Source: Pseudomonas fluorescens (GTDB lineage: Bacteria; Pseudomonadota; Gammaproteobacteria; Pseudomonadales; Pseudomonadaceae). From it: a DNA stretch of 64,000 bases. Of this stretch, positions 16,360 to 23,721 are shown one piece after another. The stretch covers positions 39,755-103,754 of the forward strand of contig NZ_LACC01000025.1 in assembly GCF_000967965.1 (NCBI RefSeq), in the 5' to 3' direction. The position numbers were made by a program, and so were the translations under genes. Positions within the stretch are counted from its first letter, which is position 1. Each line of letters begins with the position of its first letter. The notes beneath the pieces were generated by a model. That model saw nothing but the letters and a program-made list of their open reading frames with translations. It made no database searches and had not been told where the DNA came from.

Positions 16360-17323
16360 GGCGGCGACGTCCGGCGAACACGAGATAAACCACCACCAGC
16401 AGCCAGAGCGCAGCGCCGACCAGATATTTGGTCTGGTGCGAAGGGCCGGTCATTGACGACCAATAGGCTTCGATAAACGCCGCAATCAACAGAAACAGCA
16501 TGACCCCGCAAATCAGCAGTACGCTCTTGCGCGCCGCCAATCGCAAGGCCTCGGCCCGTGGCAGGCGCCCCGGGGCGACCAAGGCCCAGCCCAGCTTCAG
16601 ACCGGCGGCTCCGGCCAGGGCGATGGCGCTGAGTTCGAAAGCGCCATGGCCGATCACGAATGACCAAAAGGTTTGCCCGTAGCCGACGTAGGTCAGGTGC
16701 CCGACCACCGCCCCGATCATCAGGCCGTTGAAAATCAGGAAAAACACAGTGCCCAATCCAAACAGCAAACCGCTGGCGAAGGTCTGAAAGGCAATGCCGA
16801 TGTTGTGCATGATGTAGTAGCCGAACATCGCCCAGTCCTCACTGGCGGCTCGTTCCGCCGTGCGTCCGAGGTGACCGGCAACGGGGTCGTACATGCTTTG
16901 CATCTCGCTGACCTGCTCGGCGGGGATCAGGTTGTAGATCAGCTCCGGGTACAGGTAAACCAGCAGCGCGAAACCGGCCAGGCTGCCAAAGAACATCAGG
17001 CTGGCGGCGAGGACAAAACGCCACTGTTCGCGCACCAGTCGTGGAAAGTCAGCCAGGATGAACGCCAGCACATTGGCCCCCAAACGGCTGCGATGACGGT
17101 AAAGCTGTTGGTGTCCGCGCAGCACTTGTTGCTGCAAGGTGTCGATCAGAAAACTGCTGTAGCCACGCTCCTGTGCCAGTGCCAGATGTTGGCAAAGGCG
17201 TCGGTAGTCCTTCGGGAAACTGCCGGCGTCGGTGGCCTTGGCGTCCCGCTCCAACTGTTCGAGCAGGTGGGCGAAATGGTCCCATTCGGCCTTGTGCCGG
17301 CTTTCAAAAAGGCTTTGCTTCAT
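16346..17323 (-). CDS. SpoIIM-family (stage II sporulation protein M) membrane protein
   Basis: The protein has 325 residues. A soluble helical N-terminus of about 100 residues is followed by five or so membrane helices with the SpoIIM core: FGYYIMHNIGIAFQTFASG, then FLIFNGLMIGAVVGHL and FVIGHGAFELSAIALAGAAG. SpoIIM is part of the DMP peptidoglycan-remodelling complex in Bacillus, but homologs in non-sporulating bacteria sit in MoxR/DUF58/RDD operons with no known role. The ATGA overlap with the RDD gene suggests coupled translation and probably one complex. Confidence 0.85.
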   Translation of the reverse strand: MKQSLFESRHKAEWDHFAHLLEQLERDAKATDAGSFPKDYRRLCQHLALAQERGYSSFLIDTLQQQVLRGHQQLYRHRSRLGANVLAFILADFPRLVREQWRFVLAASLMFFGSLAGFALLVYLYPELIYNLIPAEQVSEMQSMYDPVAGHLGRTAERAASEDWAMFGYYIMHNIGIAFQTFASGLLFGLGTVFFLIFNGLMIGAVVGHLTYVGYGQTFWSFVIGHGAFELSAIALAGAAGLKLGWALVAPGRLPRAEALRLAARKSVLLICGVMLFLLIAAFIEAYWSSMTGPSHQTKYLVGAALWLLVVVYLVFAGRRRHAPE

Positions 17324-18045
17324 GTCGGCCCCAACAAGCCGCGGGCGATGCCGTTGATCTCGGTCACCGCCTGCGGGGGCTGGACTTGCAAGGGTTGGGC
17401 GAGAATGGAAGCCAGTTCATTGACCCGCGCTTCGGAGAGTTCACCTTGGCGCTCGGCAAACCCGAGGATGGCCCGTTGCTCGGTGAGTGTCAGGACAAAG
17501 GCCGGGCGGCGGGGCCGGGCTTCAGGGAGCTGGGGGCGGGTGTGCGGTCGTTCGCGGTAGATCACCAGGGTCCCGGCGGCGATATCGCCGAGGCGCTTGA
17601 AGTGTGGATGTTGCAGGCAACTGATGGCCCCTAGGAAGTAACCGAAAGGCAGCAGGTCGACAACGCGCAGCAGGTTGCGCAGCAGTGACGCGGACCAGCC
17701 GACCGGAGTGCCATCGTCGTGCACCACCCGCAAGCCCATCCATTGCTTGCCCGGCGAGCGGCCGTGGTTCAGCACCTCGAACAGCACCATGTACCACCAG
17801 CTCACCACGAAAAGCAGGATCGAGCCGAGCCCGGCTCCCAGTTTGCCGAGCATCGCCAGCACAATGAACAGCACGCCCAGGACCAGGCCGCGTAAACCAA
17901 GATCGATGGAGAATGCCAGCGCACGGACCATCAACCCGGCCGGGCGCAGTGGCAGATCGACGCCCTCCGGCGTTTCGACCTGGTACCGCGTATCCAGCGG
18001 CGGTGACAGCGGTGCATTCCCTGGCAGTGCTGTGGTCTCGAGCAT
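17320..18045 (-). CDS. RDD-family membrane protein, first gene of the MoxR operon
   Basis: The protein has 241 residues from the ATG at 18045; a TTG two codons upstream is less likely. Three hydrophobic helices follow a hydrophilic N-terminus: LVLGVLFIVLAMLGKLG, ILLFVVSWWYMVLFEVL and LLPFGYFLGAISCL. The RDD signature residues appear as RALAFSIDLGLRG, GRSPGKQWMGLRVV and RLGDIAAGTLVIY. A soluble tail of about 70 residues follows. RDD proteins are small transporters or membrane adaptors of mixed function. This is the promoter-proximal gene of the operon; the 187-bp gap before sbcB must hold both divergent promoters. Confidence 0.87.
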   Translation of the reverse strand: MLETTALPGNAPLSPPLDTRYQVETPEGVDLPLRPAGLMVRALAFSIDLGLRGLVLGVLFIVLAMLGKLGAGLGSILLFVVSWWYMVLFEVLNHGRSPGKQWMGLRVVHDDGTPVGWSASLLRNLLRVVDLLPFGYFLGAISCLQHPHFKRLGDIAAGTLVIYRERPHTRPQLPEARPRRPAFVLTLTEQRAILGFAERQGELSEARVNELASILAQPLQVQPPQAVTEINGIARGLLGPT

Positions 18046-18232
18046 GGGCAACCTGACGATGTGGCCTGGATCGGGATTGTGTATCCATTCGATGCTAGCA
18101 GCCTATGCGGGGGGAAACGACATAACTATGTATTGCATGGTGAGTCGCGCAAGGTGCTTGAATGACAAGACTACTGGCCGGGGCGGGAGGTGAACGCCTA
18201 GACTTTGCCGATCTTCAGTTCAGGAATCGCCC

Positions 18233-19663
18233 GTGACCTCCATCTTCTGGTACGACTACGAAACCACTGGCATCAACCCCCGTTGCGATCGTCCGTTGCA
18301 AATGGCCGGCCTGCGCACTGACTTCGATCTCAATGAAATCGACGAGCCGGTCAATCTTTACTGCCAGCCCAGTGATGACATCCTGCCGCATCCGGCTGCC
18401 TGCACGATCACAGGGATCACCCCCGGGCAACTGCAGGCGCTAGGCTTGAGCGAAGCCGATTTCATGACCCGGGTGCATGCCCAACTCGCGGCGCCCGGTA
18501 CCTGTGGCGCGGGGTATAACACCTTGCGTTTCGATGACGAGATGACCCGCTACAGCCTGTACCGAAACTTTTTCGACCCCTATGCGCGGGAGTGGCAGGG
18601 CGGCAACAGCCGCTGGGACCTGATCGATGTGGTGCGCGCCGCCTATGCCTTGCGCCCCGATGGCCTGGTCTGGCCGACCGATGACGAGGGGCGGGTCACG
18701 CTCAAGCTCGAACGCCTGACCGCTGCCAATGGCATCGATCATGGCAATGCCCACGAAGCGCTGTCGGACGTTCGCGCAACGATCGCCCTGGCGCGCCTGA
18801 TACGGGAAAAACAACCGAAGTTGTACGACTGGCTGTTTCAACTGCGCAGCAAACAGAAAGTCATGGACCAGATTCGCCTGCTGCAACCGTTGGTACATGT
18901 TTCGGGGCGTTTCTCAGCCGCGCGCAACTATGTGGGGGTGGTGTTGCCGCTGGCCTGGCATCCACGCAACAAGAACGCCCTGATTGTCTGTGACCTGCAC
19001 CTCGATCCCCAGGGCCTGCTCGACCTGGATGCCGAAAGTTTGCGCCAGCGCTTGTATACCCGCCGCGACGAACTGGCCGAAGGCGAGTTGCCGGTACCGT
19101 TGAAGCTGATTCACATCAACAAGTGCCCGGTAGTGGCACCGTTGTCGGTACTTCGCCAGGAAGATCAGCAGCGTCTGGGGCTGGATATGGCGCTGTATCA
19201 GCAGAGGGTGTCGCAGCTCAAAGACGCTCGGAAAGTTTGGCAGGATAAAATCCTGGCGATTTATGCCCGCGAAGACTTTTCCCGGAGCGAGGATCCTGAG
19301 CAGCAGTTATACGATGGCTTTATCGGTGATCGGGATCGGCGATTGTGTGAACAAGTCAGGACCGTTGACCCGATGCAATTGGCACAAGAACAGTGGCCTT
19401 TCGATGACGAACGTTTGCCTGAATTGCTGTTTCGATATCGCGCACGCAACTTTCCCGACACGTTGAGTTCCGAAGAGCAAGAACGCTGGCGAATATTCTG
19501 TCAGAAACGTTTGTCAGACCCTGAATGGGGTGCACCCAATACCCTTGAAAGTTTTGTAGAAGCCGCGGCCCAATTGAGCGTTAGTGCTACTGCGTTTCAG
19601 CAGGGGGTGCTCAGTGAGTGGCAGGATTATGTCCAGGGACTGCGCCAGCGTTTGCGTCTTTGA
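18233..19663 (+). CDS. sbcB: Exodeoxyribonuclease I
   Basis: The protein has 476 residues from a GTG start with AGGA-type site upstream. The DEDD exonuclease core is clear: IFWYDYETTGINP (first Asp/Glu pair), GYNTLRFDDEMTRYSLYRN, and HNAHEALSDVRATIALARL-like third motif (in the sequence, GNAHEALSDVRATIALA). The C-terminal half has the SH3-like and helical extension that gives ExoI its single-strand processivity. It degrades ssDNA 3' to 5' in mismatch repair and recombination. Its neighbour is mvaT, as in PAO1 (PA4316/PA4315). Confidence 0.95.
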   Translation: MTSIFWYDYETTGINPRCDRPLQMAGLRTDFDLNEIDEPVNLYCQPSDDILPHPAACTITGITPGQLQALGLSEADFMTRVHAQLAAPGTCGAGYNTLRFDDEMTRYSLYRNFFDPYAREWQGGNSRWDLIDVVRAAYALRPDGLVWPTDDEGRVTLKLERLTAANGIDHGNAHEALSDVRATIALARLIREKQPKLYDWLFQLRSKQKVMDQIRLLQPLVHVSGRFSAARNYVGVVLPLAWHPRNKNALIVCDLHLDPQGLLDLDAESLRQRLYTRRDELAEGELPVPLKLIHINKCPVVAPLSVLRQEDQQRLGLDMALYQQRVSQLKDARKVWQDKILAIYAREDFSRSEDPEQQLYDGFIGDRDRRLCEQVRTVDPMQLAQEQWPFDDERLPELLFRYRARNFPDTLSSEEQERWRIFCQKRLSDPEWGAPNTLESFVEAAAQLSVSATAFQQGVLSEWQDYVQGLRQRLRL

Positions 19664-19695
19664 AATCGAACATGCCAGGGCTTAAATGCCGCGCA

Positions 19696-19731
19696 TAAAA
19701 AAAACGCCAGCATTTGCTGGCGTTATTTTTT
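19696..19731. terminator. Bidirectional terminator between sbcB and mvaT
   Basis: AAAAAACGCCAGC-ATTT-GCTGGCGTTATTTTTT: a 7-8 bp stem with a tetraloop and A/T tracts on both sides, between convergent genes. Confidence 0.9.
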
Positions 19732-19763
19732 GTCACGGATCCATCTGCGACAAGCTCTGAGGC

Positions 19764-20141
19764 TTAGCCCAGCAGGGTAGCCCAGCCTTCCACCACGTCA
19801 CCGCCCCACTTGGCTTTCCACTCTTTCAGAGTCTTGTGGTTGCCACCTTTGGTTTCGATGACTTCACCGTTGTGCGGGTTTTTGTATTGTTTAACTTTGC
19901 GAGCACGCTTGGTGCCGGTAGTTTTCACTGCACCGCCGCGTGGTGCCTTGGTTTTGGATTCTGGATCCAGCAGCGCGATGATGTCACGCAGGGACTTGGA
20001 GTATTCGCCCATCAGGGTGCGCAGTTTGCCTTCGAATTCCAGCTCGGTTTGCAGTTTGTCGTCTTGGGACAGGTTCTTCAAACGGGCTTGCAGCTCTTTG
20101 ATAGCTTCTTCGGTGGCGCGATATTCGTTGATCAAGGACAT
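19764..20141 (-). CDS. mvaT: MvaT, H-NS-family xenogeneic silencer
   Basis: The protein has 125 residues from the ATG at 20141 (MSLINEYRATEEAIKELQ). The N-terminal half is a charged coiled coil used for dimer and filament formation. A basic linker follows (KTTGTKRARKVKQYKNP), then the C-terminal DNA-binding domain with ETKGGNHKTLKEWKAKWG; the Gly-Asn pair and upstream Arg inserted into the minor groove in MvaT are present. It coats AT-rich DNA with TpA steps and silences foreign genes. Its own upstream DNA (20195-20330) is strikingly AT-rich, consistent with autoregulation. Confidence 0.97.
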   Translation of the reverse strand: MSLINEYRATEEAIKELQARLKNLSQDDKLQTELEFEGKLRTLMGEYSKSLRDIIALLDPESKTKAPRGGAVKTTGTKRARKVKQYKNPHNGEVIETKGGNHKTLKEWKAKWGGDVVEGWATLLG

Positions 20142-20188
20142 GGTGACTACCTTATGTTGTACGCTGGATGGCAGGTGACAGTGCGGCA

Positions 20189-20217
20189 ATAATAGTCACG
20201 GTGTTTCATCAAGTAAA
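20189..20217 (-). promoter_or_regulatory. Sigma-70 promoter of mvaT
   Basis: On the minus strand TTTACT (-35), 17-bp spacer, TATTAT (-10). The predicted start near 20182 gives a leader of about 40 nt. Upstream lies an AT-rich run with several TTTAA/TTAAA steps (20218-20250) that could be an UP element and an MvaT target. Confidence 0.6.
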
Positions 20218-20477
20218 CATTTAAGGCAAGTTTATTTAATTTAATGGCCGGGGTTTTGGCGCGCATTGGTAGTGCAGTTATTAGTGTGGTCCCGGTCTGT
20301 CAGATATACATAAATTAACAATTGGCCGGTAGCGCAAGAGCATCTGTGCAAGCAGGCACTGCTGGTGTCCGCCCTGCCGCCCTGACCTTCCGGCAGGGTG
20401 AAGCGTCAACAATACTGCAGTTTTGCTGCGCAATCGCTAGAATGACGGCCTTTGCGAAGTTCTGGAGTTTCCCCCTC

Positions 20478-21326
20478 ATGCGCACTTTTCGTCTGGTGAT
20501 TTCTTGCCCGGACCGTGTTGGCATCGTTGCCAAAGTCAGTAACTTTCTGGCATCACACAACGGCTGGATCACTGAAGCGAGCCATCACTCGGATAATCTC
20601 AGTGGCTGGTTCTTCATGCGTCACGAAATCCGTGCCGACTCCCTACCATTTGGTATCGAAGCGTTTCGTGAAGCCTTTGCCCCGATCGCTGAAGAGTTCT
20701 CGATGGACTGGCGCATCACCGATACCGAGCAAAAGAAGCGCGTGGTCCTGATGGCCAGCCGCGAGTCGCACTGCCTGGCCGACTTGCTGCACCGCTGGCA
20801 CAGCGATGAACTGGACTGCGAAATTTCCTGTGTGATTTCCAACCATGATGACTTGCGCAGCATGGTGGAGTGGCACGGTATTCCGTACTACCACGTCCCG
20901 GTCAATCCGCAGGACAAGCAGCCAGCCTTCTCCGAGGTTTCGCGCCTGGTCAAACAGCACGACGCCGAAGTGGTGGTGCTTGCCCGCTACATGCAGATCC
21001 TGCCGCCCGAGTTGTGCAGCGAATACGCGCACAAGGTCATCAACATTCACCACAGCTTCCTGCCGTCGTTCGTCGGTGCCAAGCCGTACCACCAGGCCTC
21101 CCTGCGTGGCGTGAAGCTGATTGGCGCGACTTGCCACTATGTGACCGAAGAGCTGGATGCCGGCCCGATCATCGAGCAGGACGTGGTGCGCGTCAGCCAC
21201 AGCGACAGCATCGAAGACATGGTGCGTTTCGGCCGTGATGTCGAGAAAATGGTGCTGGCCCGTGGCTTGCGTTATCACCTGGAAGACCGCGTGCTGGTGC
21301 ACGGCAACAAGACCGTCGTCTTCTGA
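20478..21326 (+). CDS. purU: Formyltetrahydrofolate deformylase
   Basis: The protein has 282 residues from the ATG at 20478. The N-terminal ACT domain (about 1-80) starts MRTFRLVISCPDRVGIVAKV. The C-terminal formyltransferase-like domain carries the catalytic set: Asn/His in INIHHSFLPSF and Asp in YVTEELDAGPIIEQD. It hydrolyses 10-formyl-THF to formate and THF, feeding formate to purine synthesis and balancing glycine and Met pools; the ACT domain senses these. PAO1 has purU next to mvaT too. The 336-bp gap 20142-20477 holds the mvaT promoter and AT-rich DNA, and a hairpin (CCCTGCCG/CGGCAGGG at about 20376-20399) in the purU leader. Confidence 0.96.
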   Translation: MRTFRLVISCPDRVGIVAKVSNFLASHNGWITEASHHSDNLSGWFFMRHEIRADSLPFGIEAFREAFAPIAEEFSMDWRITDTEQKKRVVLMASRESHCLADLLHRWHSDELDCEISCVISNHDDLRSMVEWHGIPYYHVPVNPQDKQPAFSEVSRLVKQHDAEVVVLARYMQILPPELCSEYAHKVINIHHSFLPSFVGAKPYHQASLRGVKLIGATCHYVTEELDAGPIIEQDVVRVSHSDSIEDMVRFGRDVEKMVLARGLRYHLEDRVLVHGNKTVVF

Positions 21327-21350
21327 CAGACCTGCGGCACAGTTGAAATT

Positions 21351-21387
21351 CGAAGGGCCTGGGCGTTCAATCGCTTCAGGCCCTTCG
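21351..21387 (+). terminator. Hairpin after purU
   Basis: CGAAGGGCCTG (21351-21361) and CAGGCCCTTCG (21377-21387) form a perfect 11-bp stem with a 15-nt loop, followed by CCGTTTCT. The weak T-run makes it an imperfect terminator. A small ORF begins 26 nt later. Confidence 0.6.
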
Positions 21388-21412
21388 CCGTTTCTGCACC
21401 GAGGACATGACC

Positions 21413-21589
21413 ATGGCCGATCCACTGGACAAAGCCACCGCCAAGGCTCCCGCCACGCTGGGCGAGGGTTGCCTGAGCCGCTACGACCCGGATGACATGG
21501 GGCCTGAAACCGGTACTGAGTTTCCTGACGCCGCGCAATTGTGGGAACAGTTGCAGCAAGAGCCCGAGGACAAACCTGAGCCTGCCTGA
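21413..21589 (+). CDS. Small acidic hypothetical protein
   Basis: The protein has 58 residues from the ATG at 21413, chosen over the ATG at 21407 because GAGG sits at a suitable distance. Composition is acidic and Pro/Glu-rich, with CLSRYDPDDMGPETG and LWEQLQQEPEDKPEPA. There is no signal, membrane segment or recognisable domain. It follows purU after a hairpin and converges with the deacetylase gene. It could be read-through co-expressed with purU. I do not recognise the family. Confidence 0.55.
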   Translation: MADPLDKATAKAPATLGEGCLSRYDPDDMGPETGTEFPDAAQLWEQLQQEPEDKPEPA

Positions 21590-21639
21590 GTTTCATCAAC
21601 CTCATCAGCAGCGACCGACGAGCAACAGCAGTCCGCGAG

Positions 21640-22404
21640 TCATGCGGCACGGCTCATACGGTCGTTTTGCAGCGCCAGCCAGTGGGCCTTGGTCATTGGC
21701 ACTCGTCCGTTGTCGAGCAGGCGCTCAAGGGTTTGCAGCCAGTATCGGCGTGAGAACTCATGGCGCATGTCCACCGGGTGCAGGCCCAGGCGAATCACCG
21801 GGGCGTGCTGCCAGCGCTGTTCCCGCCAGTCGCTGACGAGCTTCGATACGCCCCGGCGCAAGGCACTGCGCGCGCTCCAGACCAGCCCCGGCGCCTCGAT
21901 CGCGATGAAATCCGGTAGCCGGTACAAATGTCGCGAGTCGCCGGTGTAACTCAACGGCAATTGGCGCAGTGCCTGGCGAGTGCCTTGGCTCATCAGCCAG
22001 GCCGGGGCGACGAACCCCTCCAGCGGCCAGTCATGCCGGTGGAACATCTCGATACCCGAACGCAGGCGGGCGAGGGCGGTTTCTTGCGACAAACAGTAAA
22101 ACTCGCCTTCGTGGGTATAGACCCGACGTATGAACCAGTCGCGAGGATTGCGGGTCATCGGCCCGTCGTCGCAATGGAAATAGCCATGCAGTGCCAGTTC
22201 GTCGCCCAAGGCGACCCTGGCACTGAGCTGGCGGCAAAATTGCGGATGGGCGTCCAGATTGTTGTGTTTGTGCAAATCCGGGATCACCAGCCAGGTGATC
22301 GGCACGCTACCCAAGGCGTCGACGGCTTTGACGAACGGCTGGTAATCGGCCCAGGTGGGTGGTGCCACGTCGTGCAGTACCAGAAGTAAAGCGGGACTGT
22401 TCAT
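21640..22404 (-). CDS. Polysaccharide deacetylase-like protein (DUF2334 type)
   Basis: The protein has 254 residues from the ATG at 22404; an alternative ATG at 22416 overlaps the glycosyltransferase stop. The N-terminus LLLVLHDVAPPTWADYQPF has the Asp of the NodB-type first motif (HDVAP). LALHGYFHCDDG supplies the H-x3-H metal ligands, and FVAPAWLMS and the C-terminal IRLGLHPVDMRH the later motifs. This is the pattern of metal-dependent carbohydrate de-N-acetylases of the DUF2334 branch. There is no signal peptide. The 5' end touches the glycosyltransferase gene, so the two probably act on the same sugar product, which is unknown. Confidence 0.82.
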   Translation of the reverse strand: MNSPALLLVLHDVAPPTWADYQPFVKAVDALGSVPITWLVIPDLHKHNNLDAHPQFCRQLSARVALGDELALHGYFHCDDGPMTRNPRDWFIRRVYTHEGEFYCLSQETALARLRSGIEMFHRHDWPLEGFVAPAWLMSQGTRQALRQLPLSYTGDSRHLYRLPDFIAIEAPGLVWSARSALRRGVSKLVSDWREQRWQHAPVIRLGLHPVDMRHEFSRRYWLQTLERLLDNGRVPMTKAHWLALQNDRMSRAA

Positions 22405-22408
22405 GGTC

Positions 22409-23521
22409 TCAACCATTGGCTGTCAGCGGCCATTGGCTGCCGAGCACGGCGTGATAGTGCTGCAGCAGGCTGTTGACCACCGTATCCCAGGCGTAATGCC
22501 TTTCGACATGTAATCGCGCTTGTCGGCCCAGCGCTACGCTGCCCGAACCGAACAGCTCTCGAACGGCAGTGGCCATTGCGGCGGGGTTGTTCGGTGCGCA
22601 GAGCACGCCACAGTCATTGGTGACGATTTCCTCGAAGGCCCCGGCCGCCACGGCCACCACCGGTATACCGCTGGCCATGGCTTCGAGTAACACCAGGCCG
22701 AAGGTTTCCTGATCGCCAGCGTGGAGCAATGCGTCGGCGCTGGCCATCAGGCGGGCAACTTGTACGGCCGGGCAGAATTCGTCGATCACTGTCACGTTGG
22801 ACGGCACGGCCGTGGGCATCGACGAGCCAACCAGCAGCAGGTGATAGCGTCGGCCCAGGCGTTTCATGCAGTCGAGCAACACCGGCAGGTTTTTTTCCTT
22901 GGAACCGCGCCCGGCGAAGATCAAGAGGCGGGCGTTTTCGTCCAGGCCCAGTTCGGCCCGCAGCCCGGGGTCTCTGGCATCGGGATTGAAAGTTTGCAGG
23001 TCGACGCCCAACGGCTGCACGAAGACATTCCTGACCCCAAGTCCGGTAAGTTTGTCGGCCATGATCCGACTGGGCGCCAGGACCCGGTCGAAGTTGCCAT
23101 AGAGCTTGCTGACATAGGCCTCGACATTGTTGGTCACCCAATGGCCCATGCGGTTGCTGACCAGTAGCGGCAGGTCCGAGTGATAAAAGCCGATGACCGG
23201 TACATCGAGTTGCCGCCGTGCATCCAGCGCCGCCCAGGCGGTGAGATAGGGGTCGCCGACTTCGATCAGATCGGGTTGCAAGTCTTTCAGGACATTGCGC
23301 CAGGGCGCCAGACGCAGAGGAAAGCGATAGCCCTTGCCGAAGGGCAGGGCAGGGGCGGGAACAGTGAAGATGCCATCCTGCTCGCTCAAGGACGATCCGG
23401 GGATCAGCAAACTATGGCGAATGCCCGGCTTGATGCCCAGGCGACGGTGCTTCGCATCCAGATAAGTGCGCACGCCACCGCTGGCAGGGGCGTAGAACAT
23501 GGTGATGTCCGCGATATGCAC
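22409..23521 (-). CDS. GT4-family glycosyltransferase
   Basis: The protein has 370 residues with a GT-B double Rossmann fold. The N-terminal domain starts MHIADITMFYAPASGGVRTY, the usual acceptor-domain opening with a GG loop. The C-terminal domain has LLIFAGRGSKEKNLPVLLDC and the nucleotide-sugar clamp ADALLHAGDQETFGLVLLEAMASGIPVV, i.e. the E-x7-E motif of GT4 retaining enzymes (quoted: DQETFGLVLLEA). It resembles mannosyltransferases such as PimB-like and sulfolipid enzymes. There is no membrane helix. It is the first gene of a two-gene operon with the deacetylase. Donor and acceptor are not known. Confidence 0.87.
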   Translation of the reverse strand: MHIADITMFYAPASGGVRTYLDAKHRRLGIKPGIRHSLLIPGSSLSEQDGIFTVPAPALPFGKGYRFPLRLAPWRNVLKDLQPDLIEVGDPYLTAWAALDARRQLDVPVIGFYHSDLPLLVSNRMGHWVTNNVEAYVSKLYGNFDRVLAPSRIMADKLTGLGVRNVFVQPLGVDLQTFNPDARDPGLRAELGLDENARLLIFAGRGSKEKNLPVLLDCMKRLGRRYHLLLVGSSMPTAVPSNVTVIDEFCPAVQVARLMASADALLHAGDQETFGLVLLEAMASGIPVVAVAAGAFEEIVTNDCGVLCAPNNPAAMATAVRELFGSGSVALGRQARLHVERHYAWDTVVNSLLQHYHAVLGSQWPLTANG

Positions 23522-23635
23522 GATGAACGATCCTCCGGTCCCGGTACTCCTTTGGTTGACCTATATGAAGGATAGATGTTCGGTTGGGGGTTGTGCGGGT
23601 GGGGGCGTCAGCGGGGGTTTGTAGTGTTTGGCAGG

Positions 23636-23709
23636 CCGCTATCGCGAGCAGGCTCGCTCCCACAAAGTCAGCGTTTAACCCTGTGGGGGCGAGCCTGCTC
23701 GCGATGGGG
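23636..23709. repeat. REP doublet, ATCGCGAGC...GCTCGCGAT type
   Basis: ATCGCGAGCAGGCTCGCTCCCAC then a 24-nt spacer, then GTGGGGGCGAGCCTGCTCGCGAT. The CCCAC ends face inward. It lies between the chemoreceptor stop and the glycosyltransferase start, so it separates two transcripts. Confidence 0.9.
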
Positions 23710-23721
23710 TCAGTTCAGGCG

